A stretch of DNA of 50,278 bases from CAIKOD01 sp035543455 (GTDB lineage: Archaea; Halobacteriota; Methanomicrobia; Methanomicrobiales; Methanospirillaceae), in NCBI GenBank assembly GCA_035543455.1, contig DATKKE010000009.1, forward strand, positions 1 through 50,278. The letters are read 5' to 3'. Made by a program: the position numbers and the translations under genes. The notes below the pieces were generated by a model. That model searched no databases and was not told the origin of the DNA. It saw only the letters and a program-made list of their open reading frames with translations. Of this stretch, positions 1 to 7,257 are shown piece after piece (position 1 is the stretch's first letter; every line of letters starts with the position of its first letter).

Positions 1-401
1 ACGCAGGCCTGCAATTTTTCATCGATTATCCGGTAGGCATTGGCAAGCACCGATGAATTGGATATCAGCCCGGCGAGCAGGATCACTTCGAGGATCTCCT
101 CTCTTGTCGCCCCCTTCTTCATCGCTGCCTGCATGTGGTAACCGGTGCAATGCTGGCAGCGGAGTGCCGCACCCACAGCCATGCTGATAAGTTCCACGTA
201 TTTCGGGTCGAGGCCACTCATCTGGGTGACTGTTCCCTTGTAAAGAAGATGGGAGATCAGCACTTCCGGTCTCTCTGACATCCGCTTGAAAATAAGCGGG
301 GTCCGCCCGTACTCCTGTTCAACATCGTCCAGCCATTCATGGGAAGTTTCCTCTGCTCCCTGCTCGACAATTCCCTTGAGAAGATCTTCAAACTCGGACA
401 T
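1..401 (-). CDS. Carboxymuconolactone decarboxylase / AhpD-like protein, 3' end cut by window
   Basis: The minus-strand frame opens at 401 with MSEFEDLLKGIVEQG and runs off the window edge after about 133 residues, so the C-terminus is missing. The core has the AhpD-type motif RCQHCTGYH followed by AAMKKGATREEILEV, the usual CxxC-xxx-H signature of the carboxymuconolactone decarboxylase fold. In AhpD the two cysteines and the histidine act in peroxide or alkylhydroperoxide reduction. In methanogens such small CMD proteins are common and most are uncharacterised, so a thiol-based antioxidant role is an inference. A possible TATA-like stretch lies at about 419-428 on the minus strand, which would give an almost leaderless transcript. 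The family is clear; the substrate is not. Confidence 0.85.
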   Translation of the reverse strand, partial: MSEFEDLLKGIVEQGAEETSHEWLDDVEQEYGRTPLIFKRMSERPEVLISHLLYKGTVTQMSGLDPKYVELISMAVGAALRCQHCTGYHMQAAMKKGATREEILEVILLAGLISNSSVLANAYRIIDEKLQAC

Positions 402-717
402 GTTATACTACACTGCAATGATATCATCGGTCAGAGAAGGTAATAGCTTCGGAGAGGGCACGATGGAGAGACCTTTACCATGACACCCTCGGAACTGGCC
501 GACCTCACCCCGGTATTCGACACAACTGGGTATAATTCTGTGAAGCAGGAGGACCTTCCCATGTATAAGATCAGCGCGGACAGCCGATTTGTTTACCTAT
601 GCCATCGAATTCCGGCGCCAGAAAATCCAGGCGACCGAACTGACAATTCCTGAGTCCATTTCACCCGGTGATCGATGACCCTGATGAGATAGTCAGGACA
701 AAAGAAAAAAAATGTAA
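402..717. other. Intergenic stretch with possible decayed small ORFs
   Basis: These 316 bp separate two minus-strand genes and hold no convincing gene. On the plus strand an ATG at 561 follows an exact AGGAGG (547-552) by 8 nt and opens a 30-codon frame (MYKISADSRFVYLCH...) ending at 653. A frame one base away reads LFTYAIEFRRQKIQATEL and continues to a stop near 680, which looks more protein-like. The pattern would fit a small gene with one frameshift or a gene remnant. A second ATG at 480 in the first frame gives 57 codons. I see no family resemblance and do not call a CDS. Confidence 0.35.
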
Positions 718-1863
718 TTAGTCAAAATTAGGTAGTATCGGAGCCGGTAGTGAAAACGGAACTGCCGATGCCTGCGAGGAATAGCTCATAGACTTGCTGA
801 ACTCGCTGATCAGTCCACTTGCCGATGATGTCTCGGAATATACCAGATCCTCTGACTTTGTTGGAGGCAATGTAACCGAATACGTGAAGCCAGGTTCTAA
901 ATTACCTGGCACGGTAATTGTACTGGTGCTCTGGTTTCGTGCTTCCTGGGCGTGGACTTTCAGGTATGCTGATACTGATCCAATCATCGGGGATGACTGG
1001 CTCCCCACTGTGAGGCCTTCCGAATTAATATTATAATTCAGAAGTACAGGAATAGATGCCTCAGTCCCAACAAACCGTGTATCGGCGGAGGTTACCGTTG
1101 ATGTCAGGGTGGTATCAAATGCACTTCCTGCCTGTTCAATATTGCAGAATGCAGGGATAATAGATGGGTTCGGTGCTACAAATGGACACAGAATTGAATT
1201 TGGTCCATTTATTGCCTGAGCTGCACCATCAAGTAAAAGATCTTCAGTCCTTGTTGCACGACCGGTATCTATGGCGATAAACTGTATATTGGTATTAGCC
1301 TTGATATTACTTTGATCGGCAATCGTATTCGCCGTTGATGCTGCCATTGATTTAACAAAGGTCTGTTGTCCGGAGATTCCGGAATACTGGTCATTGTACC
1401 CGACAGTATATTGTACCTGTTTGGGATCGAGAACACCGGTATGGAGACCTCCTCCTATGGTTGTTTCGGTTGCCCCGTCTTCCAATAGTTCAGGAATGAC
1501 CTGCCCCCATGTTTCAGTGCCCCCTGCTACCAGTTGATCAAGAAGTGATGTAGGAATTGAAATCGAGTCAGGTCCGAAGCTTCCTCCTGCAGCGATTAGC
1601 TGGGGAATGGCCCCTCCAGGAAATACTCTAGGTGTGCCAGGAGGAAACGTAAAGACATACATTGTGATTGGATCATTCGTTAGCATCCAAGCCCCTGAAT
1701 CAGTTTCTGTGACAGTACCAATAACATTCGATGATGTCCCAGTGGCAAGACCCTGAATCTCGGGTACTGCCGGTACTCCGGTATCAGCAAATACGGCACA
1801 TATGAATGCGATCAGTACTATGACCGCGAAAAGCGAAATAACTCCGATTTGTGTCTTTTTCAT
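718..1863 (-). CDS. Secreted protein of unknown function
   Basis: This 381-residue protein starts MKKTQIGVISLFAVIVLIAF and has a clear hydrophobic signal segment (about residues 6-26) ending near AVFADTG, so it is probably exported. I chose the ATG at 1863 because a GAGGGG ribosome binding site sits just upstream and the signal sequence follows directly; a longer in-frame start at 1974 would put 37 unlikely residues in front. The mature part is rich in Thr, Ser, Gly and Ala, has few charged residues, and reads like a beta-rich extracellular domain (GTVTETDSGAWMLTND; YTVGYNDQYSGISGQQ). There is no lipobox, no C-terminal anchor and no repeat I can define. A TATA-like TTTTATTAA lies on the minus strand near 1933-1942. 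No function is assigned; it may be a lineage-specific surface protein. Confidence 0.75.
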   Translation of the reverse strand: MKKTQIGVISLFAVIVLIAFICAVFADTGVPAVPEIQGLATGTSSNVIGTVTETDSGAWMLTNDPITMYVFTFPPGTPRVFPGGAIPQLIAAGGSFGPDSISIPTSLLDQLVAGGTETWGQVIPELLEDGATETTIGGGLHTGVLDPKQVQYTVGYNDQYSGISGQQTFVKSMAASTANTIADQSNIKANTNIQFIAIDTGRATRTEDLLLDGAAQAINGPNSILCPFVAPNPSIIPAFCNIEQAGSAFDTTLTSTVTSADTRFVGTEASIPVLLNYNINSEGLTVGSQSSPMIGSVSAYLKVHAQEARNQSTSTITVPGNLEPGFTYSVTLPPTKSEDLVYSETSSASGLISEFSKSMSYSSQASAVPFSLPAPILPNFD

Positions 1864-2032
1864 TTCGATACCCCTCAATCTGATGAAATCATTCTTTAAT
1901 GATTGTTCGGTGCATGGATGATCAGAGGGTACTTTAATAAAACTATCGGGATAAAACCAAAAAAAGATCTTCAATCATTTATCCTTCGCCGGTCGTCTGC
2001 GAGGCACTGTAGGTCACGGAAATAACCCTTAT

Positions 2033-2041
2033 AAAAAAAAA
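2033..2041 (-). terminator. Oligo-T terminator of the mmp/atwA operon
   Basis: A run of nine A on the plus strand is a T9 run on the minus strand, 16 bp beyond the mmp7 stop codon. Archaeal transcription commonly ends at such oligo-T tracts without a hairpin. It closes the seven-gene operon that starts at 8868. Confidence 0.6.
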
Positions 2042-2056
2042 CAGGAAAACCGATAT

Positions 2057-2995
2057 TCACACCACAATATTGGTCTCTGAAAACGGCCTGACCCTTACGA
2101 GAATATAATCCCTCATTCTCGAGGGATTGACGTCGGCTACATCTCCGATGGTTATTCCGCCTTCAATTTCACATTTGCGGATTATTGGTGCATAGGTATC
2201 ATAGGGCAGCTTGACCCTGAGACCCGCAATCTGGACCGTGATGGGTGTCGGGGATGTCACCTCGGCAATATCAGGGACCTGTTCCTCAATCACGTCCATC
2301 AGCCGTGCGGGGGATACCGAGAGCGGGTCCTTTGCTATTTCGTCCCGCCGGATGTCGAGGACGCGGGTAATTTCGGCATTAATCTCGTCCAGCTTTTCGA
2401 GTTCATCCGATTCCTTGGTCCTGTGCATGAACCGGCCGACGTTCCCGACATAGCCGTCGACAGGAGGGTCGATAATCTTCTGGAGCGTCTCTTTCGAGGG
2501 TCCTCCACAGACGACGATCGGCACATCGAGACCCCTCCGTAAAACCGGGAATTTGTGCTGGATACACGATTCGAAGTTGCCGAGCATGAACAGGGCGAGA
2601 TCATGCTCGTTGATGACGTCCCGTTCCTCGTCGTTCATCTGGGCTATCCGCTTCCCAAATCCCCTGGCAAGGCCGACCATGTTGGTCTTCGCCCCGTTCC
2701 TCCTGATATATTCTGCAATGTCGCACGAAGCATGGGGGAGGTGATGGATTTCGAGACTCATGCTCACGACCGCGATCTCTGTCCCAACAAGTGGAGCCGG
2801 CGTAACATCTCCGAGGAGTGGCTTACCCACCCGCCTGATCAGTTCGATATCCTCTTTCGGCACCAGGGCCTGGAGGACGACTTCCTGGGCAAGAAAATGT
2901 TTCTGGATGATGTAGCCGCCGACATCCTCGATAAGGTCGACGACTTCGTCATGCCGGTAAACACCGCCCCTGTAGGTGATCGGGACGAGCGTCAT
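2057..2995 (-). CDS. mmp7: Methanogenesis marker protein 7
   Basis: This 312-residue protein starts MTLVPITYRGGVYRHDEVVD and matches the methanogenesis marker 7 family in length and in conserved stretches such as HLPHASCDIAEYIRRNG, FMLGNFESCIQHKFPVLRRG and VVCGGPSKETLQKIIDP. Cysteines in these stretches are candidate metal-cluster ligands. Established knowledge, as I recall it: Mmp7 belongs with Mmp3, Mmp17, McrC and component A2 to the complex that reductively activates methyl-coenzyme M reductase (Ni(II) to Ni(I) F430) at the cost of ATP, and that complex carries nitrogenase-like iron-sulfur clusters. It acts in the cytoplasm. Its start overlaps the mmp17 stop by 4 bp, so translation is probably coupled, and it is the last gene of the operon. 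Family assignment is secure; which cysteines bind clusters is inference. Confidence 0.93.
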   Translation of the reverse strand: MTLVPITYRGGVYRHDEVVDLIEDVGGYIIQKHFLAQEVVLQALVPKEDIELIRRVGKPLLGDVTPAPLVGTEIAVVSMSLEIHHLPHASCDIAEYIRRNGAKTNMVGLARGFGKRIAQMNDEERDVINEHDLALFMLGNFESCIQHKFPVLRRGLDVPIVVCGGPSKETLQKIIDPPVDGYVGNVGRFMHRTKESDELEKLDEINAEITRVLDIRRDEIAKDPLSVSPARLMDVIEEQVPDIAEVTSPTPITVQIAGLRVKLPYDTYAPIIRKCEIEGGITIGDVADVNPSRMRDYILVRVRPFSETNIVV

Positions 2996-3573
2996 AGCTC
3001 CTCCCCCATCAGGGCGAATTTTTGTTTGAGCAGGGGCGTCAGGTCTTCATCGAGGGTGTTTTCGCTCGCGATATAGTAGAATTTTCCTTTCCCGTAATAC
3101 TGGCGGCGGACTTTAAATCCTTCCGGGGCGATCGTCTGCATCGCATAAATCAGGTCTTTGTAGAGGGCAAGACTCGGATCGGTAACGACCATGTCTTCGA
3201 GTTTTTCGGACTCCGACCGTTCAAGAGAAAGGACAATCGTGAACCTGTCGGGCTGCTCGACCTGCCCCTTCCCGAATTTTTCCCAGAGAATTTTTAAGAA
3301 GGGAGCGAGATAGGCCTCGTTTCCAATTGAGATCGTCACCTTGTGCTCGTCGATATTCAGGTTTGCGAAATCCCTGACTTTTACAGGTGAAGGAAGTCTT
3401 TTCGTTGTCCCGACGGCGACAAACAGGGGTATCGAGGGATCGATATAGATGTGGATCTTTGAAACGACCTTTGTAAGGTCGTGGTCGAGGAGGACTGTCG
3501 TTACGATGCGCTTGTAATACTCCCCCCCGACTGCCTCAGGACATTCGACCTCAAAGTAATCGAGCGGTCCCAT
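2992..3573 (-). CDS. mmp17: Methanogenesis marker protein 17
   Basis: A 193-residue protein starting MGPLDYFEVECPEAVGGEYY, of the size and sequence type of methanogenesis marker 17. Recognisable stretches are KIHIYIDPSIPLFVAVGTT, ISIGNEAYLAPFLKILWEK and KGKFYYIASENTLDEDLTP. In methanogens this protein is reported in the methyl-coenzyme M reductase activation complex with Mmp3, Mmp7, McrC and A2. It has a single cysteine near the N-terminus, so by itself it is unlikely to hold a cluster with four cysteine ligands. The start codon abuts the mmp15 stop codon with no gap (cat at 3571-3573, stop at 3574-3576) and the 3' end overlaps mmp7 by 4 bp. The order mmp15-mmp17-mmp7 suggests co-translation and assembly of the complex. 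Confidence 0.92.
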   Translation of the reverse strand: MGPLDYFEVECPEAVGGEYYKRIVTTVLLDHDLTKVVSKIHIYIDPSIPLFVAVGTTKRLPSPVKVRDFANLNIDEHKVTISIGNEAYLAPFLKILWEKFGKGQVEQPDRFTIVLSLERSESEKLEDMVVTDPSLALYKDLIYAMQTIAPEGFKVRRQYYGKGKFYYIASENTLDEDLTPLLKQKFALMGEEL

Positions 3574-4812
3574 TTACTTCTCCTGTATGAAACCGGATGA
3601 AAGGAGCGCAGAGCCGACCGCCCCGATATACTGCGAATGGTGAGGGACGACGATCTCGGTCTGCAGCAGCTGCCCCATGGCATAGACGAGACCGTCGATC
3701 AACGAGGTACCGCCGACCATGATTACCGGTTCCCTGATATCGATTTCCTGGAGCTGCTGCTCGAAGACCTGCTCGGCCACGCTGTGGCATGCTGCGGCCG
3801 CGACGTTCTCGCGGGAACTGCCTGCGGCAAGTGCATTGACAAGGCTCTGGGTCCCGAACACGATACAGTAACTGTTCATCGGGACATCGGAGGCCATCCC
3901 TTTCATTGCGAGCGGTCCCAGTTCCGTAATATCGACACCGAGTCGTTTTGCGGTCATTTCGAGGAACCGGCCGCTTGCACCCGCACAGATTCCGCCCATC
4001 GTAAAGGTGCCCGGAATACCATCCTGGACACTGATCGCCTTGTTATCCATACCCCCGATATCTATGACCGTTGAAGGACCGTGCTGACAGTCGGCCAAGT
4101 ACACCGCCCCTTTTGAATTCACGGTCAGCTCTTCCTGGATCAGGTCGGCCTTGATGTGTTCCCCGACTAGGAACCGCCCGTATCCCGTAGTCCCGACTGC
4201 CTCGATATCCTCCCGTTTCACTCCCGCCTGTTCCAGCGCGAGTTTCATGACCGCTTCCGCACTTTCGAGGACCCCTGTCGTCGGGAGCCAGCCGGTGCCG
4301 ATGATGACGTTGTCTTTCATGACAATCGCCTTTGTCGTGCTGGAGCCTGAGTCCACCCCCATAGTGAGCCCTACCTGGGTTTCACGGGCAAGCAGTGCCC
4401 TCCTCCGGGCGATAGTGGTAAGCGCCTCCATGCGGGTAAGCAGGGTACCGGCCGTTGTCCTCTCGGTGAACGAGTAACTAACAACCGGCAGTTTCGAGTT
4501 CTCATGGATATACCGCCTGAGTTCATTCCGTACTATTGCCGCCTCTGCACACCGGAAACAGGTCGCAATAAAAACCGCATCTGCCTCGACACGCCCCTGG
4601 ACAAGGGCCATAGCCCGTGCGATAGCAAGTTTGAGGTCCGGGCTCCGTACGTCGAGACCGAACTCTGCGAAATTCTTTTTAATGTCTTTTAAGTTGATAT
4701 CGGGATAGAAAATTTCTGCATCAACGGCCCTCGCGGCCTCATCGATCTCCTTCTGGACCCCGCTGTATTCAGGTCCGCAGGAGAGCTGGGCAATCCTGAC
4801 CGGTGCAGTCAT
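3574..4812 (-). CDS. mmp15: Methanogenesis marker protein 15, HgdC/BadF-type activase ATPase
   Basis: This 412-residue protein has an N-terminal region of about 145 residues with a C85xxC88 pair (FIATCFRCAEAAI), then a full ASKHA-fold ATPase like the activator of 2-hydroxyglutaryl-CoA dehydratase and benzoyl-CoA reductase. I can see phosphate 1 (GVDSGSSTTK, 152-161), phosphate 2 (DIGGMDNKAI, 251-260) and the adenosine motif (VGGTSLIDG, 366-374). The two cysteines that in HgdC hold a [4Fe-4S] cluster between two subunits are both present (C276 in ICAGASGRFLE and C316 in YCIVFGTQS). The family role is ATP-driven injection of a low-potential electron; by inference this protein delivers electrons for MCR activation or for cluster maturation. 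The N-terminal extension is not part of HgdC. It overlaps mmp5 by 4 bp and abuts mmp17. Confidence 0.92.
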   Translation of the reverse strand: MTAPVRIAQLSCGPEYSGVQKEIDEAARAVDAEIFYPDINLKDIKKNFAEFGLDVRSPDLKLAIARAMALVQGRVEADAVFIATCFRCAEAAIVRNELRRYIHENSKLPVVSYSFTERTTAGTLLTRMEALTTIARRRALLARETQVGLTMGVDSGSSTTKAIVMKDNVIIGTGWLPTTGVLESAEAVMKLALEQAGVKREDIEAVGTTGYGRFLVGEHIKADLIQEELTVNSKGAVYLADCQHGPSTVIDIGGMDNKAISVQDGIPGTFTMGGICAGASGRFLEMTAKRLGVDITELGPLAMKGMASDVPMNSYCIVFGTQSLVNALAAGSSRENVAAAACHSVAEQVFEQQLQEIDIREPVIMVGGTSLIDGLVYAMGQLLQTEIVVPHHSQYIGAVGSALLSSGFIQEK

Positions 4813-5255
4813 TTAGTTCCTCCGAGTCCGACGAGAAAATTCCGTATGGCTGCAACAAATTCTTCCCCTTCCTCATCGTTCCGGGGATAATTCAGTTCAA
4901 GTACCGGGATTTCCCGCTTTTTAATAAGGAATACAATGAGCTCGTTTGTCCGGGCACAGCCCATACAGCCGAATGCCAGATCTGCATCATTGATGATAAT
5001 CGCGGCTTCTGCGTTCTCGATCATCGGGCCATAGAGTGACATCCGCCCCCTGACCCCGGAAGGGACTTCGACGGCAGCATATTTCAGCCCTTTTTTCGGG
5101 TCTTCGGGGCTGATCTGGAGGGGAGGGACCTCAACACTCGCTGTCTGGATGTGTTCCCTGATCTGCTGTGCTGCACTCAGGGGTGTGTGACCGAACCGTG
5201 CGACCAGGTCGGAGAGGATAAGGCTCGTCGCAGGATAAATAAAAACTTTTGCCAT
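4809..5255 (-). CDS. mmp5: Methanogenesis marker protein 5
   Basis: A 148-residue protein starting MAKVFIYPATSLILSDLVAR, matching the methanogenesis marker 5 family. It has a CxxC in FGCMGCARTNEL next to IINDADLAF, and ends IPVLELNYPRNDEEGEEFV. The order (hydrophobic strand, CxxC, helix) suggests a Rossmann-like module with a metal or redox site. The function is not established. Its place between mmp6 and mmp15 in the MCR activation operon suggests a part in cluster assembly or in the electron path feeding the activation complex; this is inference. It starts 2 bp after the mmp6 stop codon and overlaps mmp15 by 4 bp. Confidence 0.9.
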   Translation of the reverse strand: MAKVFIYPATSLILSDLVARFGHTPLSAAQQIREHIQTASVEVPPLQISPEDPKKGLKYAAVEVPSGVRGRMSLYGPMIENAEAAIIINDADLAFGCMGCARTNELIVFLIKKREIPVLELNYPRNDEEGEEFVAAIRNFLVGLGGTK

Positions 5256-5257
5256 TT

Positions 5258-5716
5258 TCAGGGCTCCTGTGCATCAATCAGTTTTTTGAGGCGGTAAATA
5301 TCCAGTTTCTCGCCGGTCTTTGGTGTCGGGGGATGAGTGTCGGCGGATGCGTCGCGCCCGGGAAGTTCATGGAGGCCGTGGGATACGTGACGGATGAGCG
5401 ATATTTCGAACTCGTGGCCGAAGAACCCGGGGCGTGCCCCGCCAAGGTTTGCCCGGCACCTGCGGGCATCGCCCGGGGGAAATCCACGGTCTTTAACAAA
5501 AATATGGTCTGGGTCGAGTTTTCGCAGTGCTTCGACTATCGCATTGACCTCCTCCTCCTTGCCGGTGACCTGGAGGCCGAAACAGGTCTCCTTGATCATG
5601 GCCCCTTCTGAAATTTCGTATGCCCTGACCACGAGGTCCTGCGGGGTCATTTCCGGAGACTCTACAAAAACATACTTGGTAACGGTATTCACATACTGCG
5701 GGATATACTGGCTCAT
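5258..5716 (-). CDS. mmp6: Methanogenesis marker protein 6
   Basis: A 152-residue protein starting MSQYIPQYVNTVTKYVFVES. The family signature of marker 6 is clear in DPDHIFVKDRGFPPGDARR followed by CRANLGGARPGFFGHEFE; the run HIFVKDRGFPPGD is highly conserved in methanogens. The C-terminal 50 residues are more variable and charged. There is no signal peptide or membrane segment, so it is cytoplasmic. No biochemical role is established that I know; its fixed place with mmp3, mmp5 and mmp15 links it to activation or maturation of methyl-coenzyme M reductase. It overlaps the mmp3 stop by 4 bp and is followed by mmp5 after 2 bp. Confidence 0.92.
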   Translation of the reverse strand: MSQYIPQYVNTVTKYVFVESPEMTPQDLVVRAYEISEGAMIKETCFGLQVTGKEEEVNAIVEALRKLDPDHIFVKDRGFPPGDARRCRANLGGARPGFFGHEFEISLIRHVSHGLHELPGRDASADTHPPTPKTGEKLDIYRLKKLIDAQEP

Positions 5717-7242
5717 CTCCTCACCTCCCTTATATATACGGTATCGTTCTCTTTGATTGATTTCAGCTTCTCGAGGTCGAGCACCCGGCCGATTATATTG
5801 GTCCCCTCGAAAGGTTCCGATGTCGGTCCGAACTCCTTATTTGAGGAGATCCGGACACCAACGAGACCGACCAGTTTTCTTGCCTCGTTGGTCATCGCGA
5901 GAGATCCGGCAGGTACTTCTGAAACCGGGGTGTTCTCGGGAATAATATTCATTCCTTTGGGAATAACCGGCCTGAACAGATATACATCGTCCAGAATGAA
6001 AAATGCCGGAATCTGACCGACATTATGGGACCAGAGACCGCTGAGCCGGCGGAATATCCGGCAGGTATCAGGTGCTAGGGAGTCATACAGCTCAAGGTCG
6101 ATCACCTTCGAAACCGGCCGCGTAGTGAGGGCAACAGATCCTTTTGCGAGCACTTCGAGTGTTGTCCCGGGATCCTGTCCGACAACGATCCGGTCACCTC
6201 CGGACCTGTCATCAACAGTTGCCAGGATATTCCTTTTTCCGGCGATCTCCTCTGCATCGGTCAATGGCAATCCAAGGAGGTCGAACATTGCCGGCGTGAC
6301 ACTGATTGAAAATATATCCTGTTCTTTTGCGAGCTTTGGAAGTTCTATCCCGTGTGTGACCTGGCCTACCAGCGTATGGAACTGGTTGCCCGGGACATCG
6401 GCCGTGTAAATATAAATACCTCCCCGTGACCGTCCCTTCGTCCGGACTGTTACCGTACCTTCTCTCCTGGGTTTTTCGAGTTCCATCGGGACATCGTTTG
6501 GTGACCATGTACCATCGAAAACGTGGGTGCTTGCTGCCCTGGCAACCCTGAATTTCCCGGTGGCGGTTGCAAGGAGGAGGTGTTCCACGCTTGTAGCGGC
6601 CGCAGGTTCGATATGGTCCCGGGAAAAGCCCTGAACGGTCATTTCTACATGGCTCACAATCTGCATCCCGTCATCGAGTACAAGGCTGGTATCGGTTGTT
6701 GTGAAGGATCGGGTCGTATCTGCCCAGGCAATAATCGGGACAATGCCGGTGATCCGGTCTCCAGGCTGCCACCGATCGATTATCCCGCGACCGGAAATGA
6801 CTCGGCCGATCACTCCTCCCTCCGCCCCGGCACCATGGTCTGCCGAATGGCGGAGTCTTGAAAAGATGAGATAAGACTGTTTCGGATCATATCCCCCGCA
6901 TCCGAGGATAACGTCGCCGCGTTCATAGAGATGTGGTCTGCGAGCGGGTACGAATTCGCGTGAAAATGGACCAAACGCAGCAGAATAGCGATCCTCCCAG
7001 TGCAGGTTCAGGTCCCGAACAAATGACCCGTCTTCAAGCTGAATCACACCGGGGACAGAAATTTCGACGGTCATCTCCCCGGCGGTTGTTGTCACCTGAA
7101 TATTCTCGGTTCTTTCTCTCTCCTGCGTACCGGGGCGGATGACCGCCACGCAGCACTCCGGATCCGGGACCCTGATTACCGATCCGAGGGTAGTGCCGTC
7201 AGCGAGCTCGAGCGGTACCCCATCGAGGTGGATCGTGATCAT
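5713..7242 (-). CDS. mmp3: Methanogenesis marker protein 3, with cyclophilin-like domain
   Basis: At 509 residues this is the expected length of marker 3. It starts MITIHLDGVPLELADGTTLG, a ubiquitin/ThiS-like beta-grasp opening, with a C30-C31 pair in DPECCVAVI and a further cysteine in ILGCGGYDPKQS. Residues about 250-360 resemble a cyclophilin-like beta barrel (GTVTVRTKGRSRGGIYIYT, VPGNQFHTLVGQVTHGIEL). The C-terminal part includes the conserved FFILDDVYLFRP and SSNKEFGPTSEPFEGTNI. In methanogens Mmp3 is reported as a subunit of the ATP-dependent methyl-coenzyme M reductase activation complex. The gene starts 15 bp after atwA and overlaps mmp6 by 4 bp, so A2, Mmp3 and Mmp6 are probably made from one message. 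Family call firm; domain limits approximate. Confidence 0.93.
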   Translation of the reverse strand: MITIHLDGVPLELADGTTLGSVIRVPDPECCVAVIRPGTQERERTENIQVTTTAGEMTVEISVPGVIQLEDGSFVRDLNLHWEDRYSAAFGPFSREFVPARRPHLYERGDVILGCGGYDPKQSYLIFSRLRHSADHGAGAEGGVIGRVISGRGIIDRWQPGDRITGIVPIIAWADTTRSFTTTDTSLVLDDGMQIVSHVEMTVQGFSRDHIEPAAATSVEHLLLATATGKFRVARAASTHVFDGTWSPNDVPMELEKPRREGTVTVRTKGRSRGGIYIYTADVPGNQFHTLVGQVTHGIELPKLAKEQDIFSISVTPAMFDLLGLPLTDAEEIAGKRNILATVDDRSGGDRIVVGQDPGTTLEVLAKGSVALTTRPVSKVIDLELYDSLAPDTCRIFRRLSGLWSHNVGQIPAFFILDDVYLFRPVIPKGMNIIPENTPVSEVPAGSLAMTNEARKLVGLVGVRISSNKEFGPTSEPFEGTNIIGRVLDLEKLKSIKENDTVYIREVRR

Positions 7243-7257
7243 CGGATTACCCGGCGT

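Noticed and set aside
286..483. 65-codon plus-strand frame
   Set aside because: Starts inside the AhpD-like gene on the other strand, is Ser-rich and has no ribosome binding site.
2555..3076. 173-codon frame opposite mmp7 and mmp17
   Set aside because: Lies across two firmly assigned overlapping genes on the other strand.
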